The notes beneath the pieces are model-generated. The model worked only from the letters and a program-made list of their open reading frames with translations. It ran no database searches and was not told where the DNA came from. Shown in pieces: positions 49,531 through 57,668 of a stretch of 64,000 nt of DNA. Both the position numbers and the translations under genes were made by a program. The number at the start of each line of letters is the position of its first letter. The stretch's first letter is position 1. Source of the stretch: Roseomonas marmotae (lineage in GTDB: Bacteria > Pseudomonadota > Alphaproteobacteria > Acetobacterales > Acetobacteraceae); the NCBI RefSeq assembly GCF_017654485.1, contig NZ_CP061093.1, positions 1 through 64,000 of the forward strand, written 5' to 3'.

Positions 49531-49576
49531 AATATTTCGCGAATTTTCGCACGAAATACGGGTTTTATGCGAAAAT
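49531..49576. promoter_or_regulatory. divergent cluster of three TGCGAAA elements
   Basis: Minus strand: GTGCGAAAATT (49542-49552, core 75 nt before 49475) and CGCGAAATATT (49531-49541). Plus strand: TATGCGAAAAT (49566-49576, core 73 nt before 49642). Each divergent gene has its own correctly oriented copy at almost the same distance. Confidence 0.6.
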
Positions 49577-49641
49577 CTTTTGACGAGGCCCGCTCCCCTT
49601 GCGAAGAAAGATCATCCCCTAACCTGCCAGAAAGGCTCCCC

Positions 49642-49968
49642 ATGCCGATGCAGACCCTCCCGAACGAGATCGCCCAGAACAAAGCCGCACCCTGGCCCGC
49701 CCTGGGCGAGGCCGCCATGGTCAAGGCTGCCGCGCTGGGCCGGCGAGACGGGCTGGCCGGCCGCTTGCGCGATTTCAACCTGGAGGAAAGGGAGGGCGGG
49801 CTGGCTGTGGTCGATGCCGCACAGCGCGAGCCGATGCCGGGCGCCCCGCTGTCCTGGCAGCATTCCCGGCTAATGCTGGCGGCAGTACGCCAATGCTATG
49901 CCGCCGGCCTGCACCACGGCGCCGATGTGCGACGGGAGAAGGAGCGCCGCGCCGCCACGGCCGCTTAG
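49642..49968 (+). CDS. hypothetical protein (108 aa)
   Basis: Not recognised. A 108-residue helical protein without signal peptide: 'MVKAAALGRRDGLAGRLRDFNLEEREGGLAVV' in outline, then 'HSRLMLAAVRQCYAAGLHHGADVRRE'. An AAAGG ribosome site precedes the ATG. The TATGCGAAAAT element 73 nt upstream places it in the candidate flagellar regulon as a single-gene unit. A chaperone or regulator is possible. Confidence 0.5.
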   Translation: MPMQTLPNEIAQNKAAPWPALGEAAMVKAAALGRRDGLAGRLRDFNLEEREGGLAVVDAAQREPMPGAPLSWQHSRLMLAAVRQCYAAGLHHGADVRREKERRAATAA

Positions 49969-49970
49969 TG

Positions 49971-50768
49971 TCAGGAAGACCCATATTCGGCGATAACCGC
50001 ACTGGCTCGCCGCTCGATCGGCGAGCCAGTGCGGGCGAACAGTATGTCTGTCTGAGCCAGCACCGTGCCGATGCGCCGCAGGTCGAGGATGTCGAACGGC
50101 AGGAACCCGAGTTGGTGCAGATGCGCCACGATCTCCGCCATACGCGGCGCGCCAGCATTGTAATCGACCAGCGAGACTTCCAGCAGGATCAGCTCGGTGC
50201 GGTCCAGGACCGTCTTCGCTCCGGCCAGGACATCAAGTTCGGCACCTTGCACATCGAGCTTCAGAAACACGTTCTTCCGCTGCACATGCGACGCGAGTGC
50301 TTCGTCGAGCGTACGCATTGGCAGCGTGACCTCCTGGCGCGCGAATGCCGTATTCTCGGCGTAGAGGGATGAGCCCGTCTCGGCCAGGAAGAACGGCACG
50401 CTCTCGGCACGGCGGGAACCGAGCAGGCCGCTCACCACCTCGACGCGCCCAGGCGCAAGCGCCGCGGCCTGGTGCAGCACTTCAGCCTTCTCCGGCTGTG
50501 CCTCCAGCATCACGAACTGCGCGCCGGGGAACAACGGGAGCGCCATGCGCGTCCAATCGCCGCGATAAGCGCCGATGTCGACGACCAGGTCCGGTGCATA
50601 GCCAAACCGCTGGACACGCCGCAATCCGGCCTCCACGCGGTTTTCCATCGCGTTGGCCAGCGGTTCGAGATCCGGGTGATTGCTGAGCTTGGAGAGCCAG
50701 TACCGCCCGGTACGCGAAACGGCAAGGTTACGTGCCAATCTGCCTAATACGCTCGACCTCAGCGCCAT
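49971..50768 (-). CDS. FkbM-family methyltransferase
   Basis: A 265-residue FkbM-type SAM methyltransferase. The SAM-binding motif is 'DLVVDIGAYRGDWTRMAL' (about residues 60-77), then 'FVMLEAQPEKAEVLH', and the family block 'VFLKLDVQGAELDVLAGA' near 165 with 'ILLEVSL'. These enzymes methylate sugar or polyketide hydroxyls; here O-methylation of surface or flagellin glycan is plausible. It has no TGCGAAAA element. Neighbouring recombinase debris suggests this gene arrived by transfer. It ends 2 nt from the 49642 gene in convergent orientation. Confidence 0.82.
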   Translation of the reverse strand: MALRSSVLGRLARNLAVSRTGRYWLSKLSNHPDLEPLANAMENRVEAGLRRVQRFGYAPDLVVDIGAYRGDWTRMALPLFPGAQFVMLEAQPEKAEVLHQAAALAPGRVEVVSGLLGSRRAESVPFFLAETGSSLYAENTAFARQEVTLPMRTLDEALASHVQRKNVFLKLDVQGAELDVLAGAKTVLDRTELILLEVSLVDYNAGAPRMAEIVAHLHQLGFLPFDILDLRRIGTVLAQTDILFARTGSPIERRASAVIAEYGSS

Positions 50769-51159
50769 AGCCCCTCGCCCCGCCTGGTGAGAATCCTATG
50801 GCAGTTTCGTTTTTATTTGTGAACAATATTCAGCCGGCGCTGGGATCGCGATCATCGCGATGCCTGTGCCCAGGCTGATCTTGATAGCCAGGTGTCTCGA
50901 CCGGGCTCGCATGGACTGACAAGCATGCACGAGCGGATCGGCGCCGCCAGCCGAGGCGATAAGCTGGTGTTCCAGATGCTCGGAGTGCTAGCCGGGTGAT
51001 CTTCCACCAGATGGCCGAAAGGGATTCAGCGCGTGGACGCCCGCGTACAGGTGGAGGGCGTCTTTGCCTGCGAGGTGGAACCGTAACCCGCCAGCGAGAC
51101 GGTGACACCGTAATGGAGCACGCTCGAAGACCGCGGCCACGGCATGGAGTGATCGCGGT
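50769..51159. other. 391-nt non-coding region
   Basis: No intact gene. The first 60 bases after the FkbM start are AT-rich (promoter side, tttttatttgtgaacaat). The rest carries the serine-recombinase fragment at about 50843-50999. Nothing recognisable was seen from 51000 to 51159. Confidence 0.5.
50843..50999 (+). pseudogene. decayed serine recombinase (resolvase/invertase) fragment
   Basis: Reading plus from 50913, codons give LTSMHERI, then SRGDKLVFQMLGVLAG and a stop at 50997. This matches the resolvase segment after the catalytic core (compare 'LRSLTERIDTTTPGGKLVFQMLGALAEFER'). Upstream in the same frame, 'AQADLDSQ' recalls the N-terminal 'DQDLDSQ' region, but about 70 residues between are missing and the DNA-binding end is lost. 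It is a relic, probably of a transposon or plasmid resolvase. Confidence 0.55.
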
Positions 51160-52173
51160 TCACGACCCATAGGCCCGCTGCGCCGAGGCCGCATGGCCGG
51201 GCATGGGCTCCTGCCGCAGCGCCTCCAGCAGCGGGGCGGGCAGGCGGGTGCTCTCGCCGGGCGCGGTGCCGGTCTCCTGGACCGCCTGCCCCCGCCCCAT
51301 GCGGCTGAAGACCTCGACCAGCGCCGAGGCCATCATCCGCTCAGGCGTATGGGCCACGCGGGCCGGGGCGCCGCTGCCCCACCAGAAGGGCTCGGCGCTG
51401 GCGATGGCTTCCCCCGGCTGGGTCGCGCTGGTGACAGCGGCGAATTCCACCGGCCCCTTCGGTGCCTCTAGGCCGAGTTGGGCATAGACCCTCCCCACCC
51501 GGTCGCGGATTCCATCCAGGAACTGGCGGGCGGATAGCGGCGCGCCATCGCCGCCATGGAACAGCCTGGCATTGGCCCGCGCGGCGCCGGGCAGCAGGTC
51601 GGCTGCGGCGCGGGAAGGGTCCTCGGCCACGGCGCGCAGCAGCTTGTCGGCGCCGGCCACGCCCAGGAAATGGCCGAGATACAACTCCCCCACATCCGGC
51701 TTGCGCCCCAGCGCGGGGGTCAGCGCCTCCGACACGTCCTTCAGATGCTCGGCGCCCAGCCGCGCGGAGAGTTCGGGATCGTCGCGCAGCGCCAGGATGC
51801 GGGCGCGCTCCGCCGGCTCGGTCACGGAGAGGCGGCCGGAGGCGGTGCGAATGATGCCCTCGGCCTCCCGCGCCAGCCCATGTGTGGCGCCGTGGCGGTG
51901 CACCACATCCAGCCAGGTCTGGTCGATGAATTGGAAGAGCCCGCGCGCCGAGGAACCGGGCGCCTGCGCGGCAGGCTGGAAGCCGCTTTCGATGGCGGCC
52001 TTGGCGGCCAGCACGCCGAAGCCGACGCCTGTGCTTTCCGCCGCGCCCCGCAAGGCGCCGGCGACGGGCCGGGAGAGGCTGTAGCGGCCCAGCGTCTCAG
52101 CCGTGCCGCCGGCTTCCGGCATGACGCGGGTAAGGCGCGGGCTGTCCTGCGGGGGGAGCACACTGGGAACCAT
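51160..52173 (-). CDS. lytic transglycosylase (SLT domain), candidate flagellar muramidase
   Basis: A 337-residue protein. An SLT-type transglycosylase domain spans about residues 40-190, with the catalytic Glu in 'VLAAKAAIESGFQPAAQ', 'SSARGLFQFIDQTWLDVV' and 'YLGHFLG'. No signal peptide is evident from the ATG at 52173, so export could be by the flagellar system or a different start may be used (the frame is open further upstream). Because FlgJ here lacks a muramidase domain, this enzyme, next to motA, may open the peptidoglycan for the rod, as SltF does in Rhodobacter. The C-terminal 100 residues are low complexity. Confidence 0.75.
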   Translation of the reverse strand: MVPSVLPPQDSPRLTRVMPEAGGTAETLGRYSLSRPVAGALRGAAESTGVGFGVLAAKAAIESGFQPAAQAPGSSARGLFQFIDQTWLDVVHRHGATHGLAREAEGIIRTASGRLSVTEPAERARILALRDDPELSARLGAEHLKDVSEALTPALGRKPDVGELYLGHFLGVAGADKLLRAVAEDPSRAAADLLPGAARANARLFHGGDGAPLSARQFLDGIRDRVGRVYAQLGLEAPKGPVEFAAVTSATQPGEAIASAEPFWWGSGAPARVAHTPERMMASALVEVFSRMGRGQAVQETGTAPGESTRLPAPLLEALRQEPMPGHAASAQRAYGS

Positions 52174-52190
52174 GAGACCTCCGGCGGGTG

Positions 52191-52228
52191 TATGCGAAAA
52201 ACTTCTGTAGCACGTTGTGATGCGAAAT
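52191..52228 (+). promoter_or_regulatory. paired TGCGAAAA elements upstream of motA
   Basis: TATGCGAAAAAC (52191-52202, core 88 nt before motA) and GATGCGAAAT (52219-52228, core 60 nt before), 28 nt apart. Confidence 0.55.
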
Positions 52229-52281
52229 GATAAGAGCAAAACCCTGGCACCCCCCGCGTCACAGGCAAGGCCCCCGCATCG

Positions 52282-53175
52282 ATGATCCAGCTCGCCGGAA
52301 TCCTCGGAGTCTTCGTCGCCATCTTCGGCGGCTATCTCATCGCCGGCGGCCATATGGCCGTGATCCTGGGCGCCCTGGGGCCGGAGCTTCTGATCATCGG
52401 CGGTTCCGGCCTGATGACCATGCTCATCGCCAATGACGGTGCCGGCGTCCGCAAGATCCTGAAGTCGCTGGGCCAGGTCTTCAAGGGCCCGCGCTGGAAG
52501 AGCACCGACTACAGCGACCTGCTGAGCCTGCTCTACCTGCTGCTGCGGACGCACCAGAAGGAGGGCGCGGCGAAGCTGGAGAAGCATATCGAGAAGCCGG
52601 ACAGCTCCTCCATCTTCTCGCGCTATCCGCGGCTGGCACGCGATGCCGCGGTCAGCGGTCTGGTCTGCGACACGATGCGGACCATCACGCTGAACAACAA
52701 GGATCCCCATCTCGTCGGCGAGATGATGGAGGCCACTATCGAAAAGCGCGCGGCCGAGGATATCAAGCCCGCCAGGGCGTTGCAGACGGTGGCCGATGCC
52801 TTTCCCGCGCTCGGCATCGTCGCCGCCGTGCTCGGCATCATCAAGGCGCTCGGGGCCATTTCCGAAAGTCCGGAGGTGCTGGGCCATATGATCGGCTCCG
52901 CGCTGGTCGGCACCTTCCTCGGCGTCTTTCTCTCCTATGGCCTGGTCGGGCCCATGGCCGCGCGCCTGAAGAGCATCTTCGAGGAGGAGCGGCGGATGCT
53001 GGATGTCGCCCGCGCGGTGATCACCAGCTACCTGCAGAATCTCTCGCCGCAGATCTGCGTCGAGGTCGGCCGGCAATCGGTGCCGACCAAGTTGCAGCCG
53101 AGCTTCGACCAGATGGAGGAACAGCTGCGCACTGCCGCCCGGTTCAGGACCGATGCCGAAGGTGGGGGCGAGTAA
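52282..53175 (+). CDS. motA: flagellar stator protein MotA
   Basis: A 297-residue MotA with four membrane helices: GILGVFVAIFGGYLIAGG and ALGPELLIIGGSGLMTML at the N-terminus, then 'FPALGIVAAVLGIIKALG' and 'IGSALVGTFLGVFLSYGLVGP'. The cytoplasmic loop between helices 2 and 3 has the charged residues that contact FliG. The start of an operon running through flgH. The partner motB is in the motB-flgE operon. Confidence 0.95.
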   Translation: MIQLAGILGVFVAIFGGYLIAGGHMAVILGALGPELLIIGGSGLMTMLIANDGAGVRKILKSLGQVFKGPRWKSTDYSDLLSLLYLLLRTHQKEGAAKLEKHIEKPDSSSIFSRYPRLARDAAVSGLVCDTMRTITLNNKDPHLVGEMMEATIEKRAAEDIKPARALQTVADAFPALGIVAAVLGIIKALGAISESPEVLGHMIGSALVGTFLGVFLSYGLVGPMAARLKSIFEEERRMLDVARAVITSYLQNLSPQICVEVGRQSVPTKLQPSFDQMEEQLRTAARFRTDAEGGGE

Positions 53176-53180
53176 GCCCG

Positions 53181-55610
53181 ATGCGCCGCTCCCTGCTGCT
53201 GGCCTCGACGCTGCTGACCCAGGCGGCGCTGCTGTCCCTGCCCGCCGCCGCCCAGCCGGTGCCGGCCGTAATGACCGAGACCGCGGCGGTGCGGCTGCGG
53301 AGCGGGCAGCATGCCGACCGCGGCCGCGTGGTGCTGCATCTCGGCAAGATCCCGGCACACACTATGCGAAAAACAAGCAATGGGTTCGAGCTGCGGCTCC
53401 GCGGCCGGCATCGCCTCGACCTCGCGGGCACCCGCCCGCTACGCGAGGTCGCGGGCCTGGAAGCGCGGCAGGAGGGGGAGGAAACGGTGCTGCTGCTGCG
53501 CGGCCCCGCGATCCAGGCTGAGACCGGATCCTTCGACGGCATGCTCTATATCGACCTGCGCGCCAGCCCCCCGGGGTTGGAGGCGGCTCAGCGGAAGCTG
53601 CTGGAGGACGCCGTGCGGCTGAAGCTGATGCGGCCGGAACAGGCCGAGGCGCTGCTGCATGCAGCCCGTGGTGGAGAGACGCAGCCGGCAGCCACCCTGC
53701 CGCGCCCGCCCGAGCCCGCCGGACCGCAAGCCGCCGCCGCACTGCCGCCGCCCCCGAAGGCGACCGGCGATGATTTCGCGGCCCTGCGGGAAGCGGTGAT
53801 CGCCAAGCTCGCCGTGCTGAACGGCCTGCGCCCTGCCGATATGCTGCCTTCGGCACCGTCACCGTCACCGTCTCAGCCCGCCACGCCAGCCCTGGTTTCA
53901 GGCCCGCCGGCGGCGGCTGCCCCTGCGCCTCCTCCCCCCGCACCTCCTCCCCCCCCGCCGCCGCCACTGCCTGCCCCTTCCTGCCCCGCCACCTTCTCCC
54001 TGCGGGGATGGACAGGCCCGCAGAGCTTCGCCGAGGCCCTGCCGGCGCTGCGCGCGGCCCTGGCACGCTCCGACCAGGGCACCACGGAAGCCGTCGCGCT
54101 GGCGGAATTCTATGCCGGCCATGAACTGGCACGGGAGGCGCTGGTGGTGCTGGAAGGCGCCAGGGGCGAGGCCCCCGCCGGCCTGCTGCGGGAGCGGCTG
54201 GAACGGGTGCGCGATGTCGCCACGCTGCTGCTGGGCCGCCCCATTCCGCCCCATTCCCCGCTGCTGGCCCCGGCCGCCGATTGCCAGCGGGAGGATCTGC
54301 CGCTGTGGCAGGCGCTCGCCGCCATGGCCGGCGATGGCGCGGCCCTGGCGCCGTTGGCCCCCCGCGCCCGCGCCGCGCTGCGGGAGGTGCCGCAGGCGCT
54401 GCGCCTGTCTTTTGTGCAGCGGCTGGCCGATGCGGTGGAGAATGACCCGGCCACGCTGCGCATCCTGCTTGGCGCCATCCGCGCCGATACCGGGCTCAGC
54501 CCCACCCAGGCGGCGGCGCGCAACTGGCAGTATGCGCGCCTCGCCCGGCAGGAAGGCAACCGGGCGGATGAGCAGCAATATCTGGAACAGGCGCTGCGTG
54601 GCGGTGGCCGCAGCCTGCCGGAGATCCAGGCCCGTGCCCGGCTGGCGGCGCTGAACCTGGGCCGCCCGGGCGCCGAGGGCCGGCGGGCGGAGGCGCAGAT
54701 CAACGATACCCTCCGCACCTATCGCTACGAAGCGCTGGGGGAGGAAGCCGCCATGGCCTATGCCGACCGCCTGCTGGAGCAGGGGGCGCTGGGCGCCGCC
54801 CTGGCGGTGGCCGATGGCGCCAGCCAGGCCTCGGCGCGTCCGGGCGTGGAAAGCCGCGGCGCGCGTCTGGCCGCCACGGCGCTGCGCCGCCTGCTGGCCA
54901 ACCCCGCCCCGGATGGCCAGCACCTGCCGCCGCCGGATGAGCGGCTGGGCCTCTTCTGGCAGTATGAGGGCTATGCCACTCCGGGCGAGCGCGGCGACGA
55001 CATCCGCCTGGCCGCCGTGACCCTGCTGCTGCGCCAGGGCCTGGCCGAGACGGCGCGCGACCTGGCGCAGCAGATCACCCCCGCGACGATGCAGAGGCCA
55101 GAGGCCATGCTGCTGCTGGCGCGGGTGGAGGCCCTGGCGGCGCAGGGCGATCCCCGGCGCGCGCTGGCGCTGCTGGCCAGCCTGCCGCCCGACGAGGCCA
55201 GCCGCCGCGTCGCCGCCGAGGCCCTGGCCCGGCTGGGACGGATGGAAGAGGCGGCAGCGCAGCTCGAGGGGCTGCGCGACACCGGCGACCTCTCCCGCCG
55301 GGCGGAACTGCTTTTCCAGGCCCGGTCCTGGCGTGCCGCCGGCGCGGCCTATGGCGCCCTGCTGCGCGACCCGGCCCTGCCCGCTCCCGCGCGGGAGGAG
55401 GCCACGGCGCGGCTGGCCACCGCCGCCGCCCTGGCGCGGCAGAAGGCCGATGTACCGGCCGAGTTGCTGGCGCCGGAAACCGGGAGCGCGGCCATGCTGC
55501 GCCTGACCGACGCCCCGCCTTCCTCCACCAGCGGAATCGGCGGGCTGCATGGCGCCCTCGCCCGCAGCCGGGAGATCGAGGCCCTGCTGCCATCCGAAGG
55601 GCTCCGCTGA
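53181..55610 (+). CDS. large exported helical-repeat protein between motA and flgF (809 aa)
   Basis: An 809-residue protein with a signal peptide (LLLASTLLTQAALLSLPAAAQ, residues about 4-24, in outline). It has a beta-rich region to about 130, a linker with runs of Pro and Ala (about 155-270), and a long C-terminal alpha-helical part that looks like degenerate TPR-type repeats (about 290-790). It starts 5 nt after motA and ends 1 nt before flgF, so it is clearly part of the motor/rod operon. A periplasmic role at the stator, like MotC of rhizobia, is possible; sequence similarity was not established. Codons 61-65 include ATG CGA AAA ACA, an exact TGCGAAAA element. Confidence 0.6.
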   Translation: MRRSLLLASTLLTQAALLSLPAAAQPVPAVMTETAAVRLRSGQHADRGRVVLHLGKIPAHTMRKTSNGFELRLRGRHRLDLAGTRPLREVAGLEARQEGEETVLLLRGPAIQAETGSFDGMLYIDLRASPPGLEAAQRKLLEDAVRLKLMRPEQAEALLHAARGGETQPAATLPRPPEPAGPQAAAALPPPPKATGDDFAALREAVIAKLAVLNGLRPADMLPSAPSPSPSQPATPALVSGPPAAAAPAPPPPAPPPPPPPPLPAPSCPATFSLRGWTGPQSFAEALPALRAALARSDQGTTEAVALAEFYAGHELAREALVVLEGARGEAPAGLLRERLERVRDVATLLLGRPIPPHSPLLAPAADCQREDLPLWQALAAMAGDGAALAPLAPRARAALREVPQALRLSFVQRLADAVENDPATLRILLGAIRADTGLSPTQAAARNWQYARLARQEGNRADEQQYLEQALRGGGRSLPEIQARARLAALNLGRPGAEGRRAEAQINDTLRTYRYEALGEEAAMAYADRLLEQGALGAALAVADGASQASARPGVESRGARLAATALRRLLANPAPDGQHLPPPDERLGLFWQYEGYATPGERGDDIRLAAVTLLLRQGLAETARDLAQQITPATMQRPEAMLLLARVEALAAQGDPRRALALLASLPPDEASRRVAAEALARLGRMEEAAAQLEGLRDTGDLSRRAELLFQARSWRAAGAAYGALLRDPALPAPAREEATARLATAAALARQKADVPAELLAPETGSAAMLRLTDAPPSSTSGIGGLHGALARSREIEALLPSEGLR

Positions 55611-55611
55611 G

Positions 55612-56367
55612 ATGGAAGGTCCCGGCATCATCGGCCTCTCCGGCCAGATGGCACTGCGCCAGCAGCTGGATGTGGTGGCCAACAACATCGCCAATGCCAG
55701 CACCACCGCCTATCGGGGCGACCGCATGCTCTTCCAGTCGCATATCAGCAGGCTGGATGTGCCGGGGCGCGAGGTCGCCTTTGTGCAGGACCGTGCCACC
55801 TATCTGGATAGCCGCCCCGGCAGCGTCGCCTCCACCGGCAATCCGCTGGATGTGGCGATCGACGGCAATGCCTTTCTGGCGGTGGAGCGGCCCGGCGATG
55901 CCGGGCGCGGCTATACGCGCGACGGCAGGCTGCGTATCGCGCCCGACAATGGCCTGGTCGATATCGCCGGCCGTCCGGTGCTGGATGAGGGCGGCGGCCG
56001 GATCCTGATGCCCGAGCGCTTCTCGAGCATTGAGATCCGCGCCGACGGCACCTTGCTCGCCGTCAATGAAGGCCGGACGGAACAGGTGGCGCGTATCGGC
56101 CTGTTCCAGGCCGCCGAGCCCCGCGCCATCCGCAAGGCCGGCGACGGGCTGCTGGAAATTCCCGAAGGCGATGCGCGCCCGCTCGACCCTGCCTTGCGCG
56201 AGGCGCGGCTGGTGCAGGGCGCGCTGGAAGGCTCCAGCGTGCAGCCCATCACTGAGATCGCCAGTCTCACCGCGTTGCAGCGCGCCTATGACAGCGTGCA
56301 GCGCATCGTCGCGGATGACGACAGCCGCATCCGCAGGATGATCGAGGCGCTGGGGCGCCCGAACTGA
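55612..56367 (+). CDS. flgF: flagellar proximal rod protein FlgF
   Basis: A 251-residue FlgF. 'VVANNIANASTTAYRGDRMLF' lies at residues 21-41. The C-terminus is 'LEGSSVQPITEIASLTALQRAYDSVQRIV' in outline. The shorter ATG 55612 is preferred because it gives the family start (MEGPGIIGLSGQ). It is followed by flgG after 25 nt. Confidence 0.94.
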   Translation: MEGPGIIGLSGQMALRQQLDVVANNIANASTTAYRGDRMLFQSHISRLDVPGREVAFVQDRATYLDSRPGSVASTGNPLDVAIDGNAFLAVERPGDAGRGYTRDGRLRIAPDNGLVDIAGRPVLDEGGGRILMPERFSSIEIRADGTLLAVNEGRTEQVARIGLFQAAEPRAIRKAGDGLLEIPEGDARPLDPALREARLVQGALEGSSVQPITEIASLTALQRAYDSVQRIVADDDSRIRRMIEALGRPN

Positions 56368-56392
56368 ACCGCATCAGCCAGGAGAGATCACC

Positions 56393-57175
56393 ATGCGCGC
56401 CATGAGCATCGCAGCCACCGGCATGCAGGCCCAGCAGACGAATGTCGAGGTCATTGCCAACAATATCGCCAATGTCTCCACCACCGCCTTCGCCCGCCGC
56501 AAGGCGGAATTCCAGGACCTGATCTACCAGTCCTCCGAACGCGTCGGCTCCTCCTCCTCAGAGGCAGGCACGGTGCTGCCGGTGGGCACGCAGATCGGCC
56601 TGGGCACGCGCAACGCGGCGGTCAACCGCGTCACCCTGCAGGGCACGCTGACGGAAACCGGCAACAAATACGATCTGGCGCTGGAGGGGCGCGGCTATTT
56701 CGGCATCACCCTGCCCGACGGTACCATGGCTTATACGCGCGACGGCAGCTTCAAGCTCTCGCCCGAGGGGCAGATCGTCACGACCGAAGGCTACCCGCTG
56801 GAGCCCGCCATCACCGTCCCGCAGGACGCCAAGGATGTGACCATCAACCAGGCGGGCGAGGTCATCATCACCGAGGCCGGCGGGCAGCAGCAGAATGCGG
56901 GGCGCATCGCCCTCTATCTCTTCGCCAACGAGGCGGGGCTGGAAGCGACGGGCGGCAACAAGTTCCTGGAGACCGAGGCGTCCGGCCAGCCCAATGCGGG
57001 CCTGCCCTCGGACCCCGGCTATGCCAAGCTGCGGCAGAGCTACCTGGAAGCCTCCAATGTGAATGTGGTGCAGGAGATCACGCAGCTGATCCAGGCACAG
57101 CGGGCCTATGAGATGAACTCGAAGGTCATCGAGGCCAGCGACCAGATGATGCAGACCGCCAACAACGTCCGGTAA
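56393..57175 (+). CDS. flgG: flagellar distal rod protein FlgG
   Basis: A 260-residue FlgG, strongly conserved: 'MRAMSIAATGMQAQQTNVEVIANNIANVSTTAF' in outline at the start, and at the end 'LEASNVNVVQEITQLIQAQRAYEMNSKVI' and 'DQMMQTANNVR'. It forms the distal rod through the P and L rings. Confidence 0.97.
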   Translation: MRAMSIAATGMQAQQTNVEVIANNIANVSTTAFARRKAEFQDLIYQSSERVGSSSSEAGTVLPVGTQIGLGTRNAAVNRVTLQGTLTETGNKYDLALEGRGYFGITLPDGTMAYTRDGSFKLSPEGQIVTTEGYPLEPAITVPQDAKDVTINQAGEVIITEAGGQQQNAGRIALYLFANEAGLEATGGNKFLETEASGQPNAGLPSDPGYAKLRQSYLEASNVNVVQEITQLIQAQRAYEMNSKVIEASDQMMQTANNVR

Positions 57176-57187
57176 AGGAGACGAAGG

Positions 57188-57637
57188 ATGCGCGCCTTTC
57201 CCATCGGCGCGGCGCTGCTGGCGGCGTCGCTCTGCCATCTGCCCCCGGCCCATTCGCGCGAGGTCTGGCACGCCATGCGCGACCTGCAGCCGGGCGACCT
57301 GCTGCGGCCCCAGGATATCGACCCGGCCGAGCCGCGCCGCGACAGCACGGGCTTCATCGAGGCCAGCCAGGACATCGTCGGGCAGGAGGTGAAGCGCCGC
57401 ATCCGTGCCGGCACCGCCATCCCCGCCCGCGCCATCGGCGAGCGCGCGCTGGTGCGGGCCAGCCAGCCGGTGCGCGTCTTCTGGAAGGCCGGCGGCCTGT
57501 CGCTGGAGATGCAGGGTAAGGCACTGGAGGACGGGCCGCTGGGCAGGGAGATCCGTGTCCATAATCCCGGCAGTGGCCGCACCATTCGCGCCCAGGTCGT
57601 CTCCGAGGGCACGGCCGAGATTCTGGGCGCACCCTGA
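57188..57637 (+). CDS. flgA: flagellar P-ring assembly chaperone FlgA
   Basis: A 149-residue short FlgA. A signal peptide (GAALLAASLCHLPPAHS) is followed by the SAF-type domain with 'LQPGDLLRPQDID', 'VGQEVKRRIRAGTAI' and 'GREIRVHNPGSGRTIRAQVVSEG'. It helps FlgI assemble around the rod. Only the C-terminal half of larger FlgA proteins is present, which is common in alphas. Confidence 0.88.
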   Translation: MRAFPIGAALLAASLCHLPPAHSREVWHAMRDLQPGDLLRPQDIDPAEPRRDSTGFIEASQDIVGQEVKRRIRAGTAIPARAIGERALVRASQPVRVFWKAGGLSLEMQGKALEDGPLGREIRVHNPGSGRTIRAQVVSEGTAEILGAP

Positions 57638-57640
57638 TTT

Positions 57641-57651
57641 CTGCGAAAATA
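57641..57651 (+). promoter_or_regulatory. TGCGAAAA element upstream of flgH
   Basis: CTGCGAAAATA in the 31-nt flgA-flgH spacer, core 26 nt before flgH. AGGAAAGG ribosome site follows. Confidence 0.4.
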
Positions 57652-57668
57652 CAGGAAAGGACACGGGG

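Noticed and set aside
50988..51194. 68-codon minus-strand frame as a transposase remnant
   Set aside because: No recognisable transposase motif; only the plus-strand resolvase segment is convincing.
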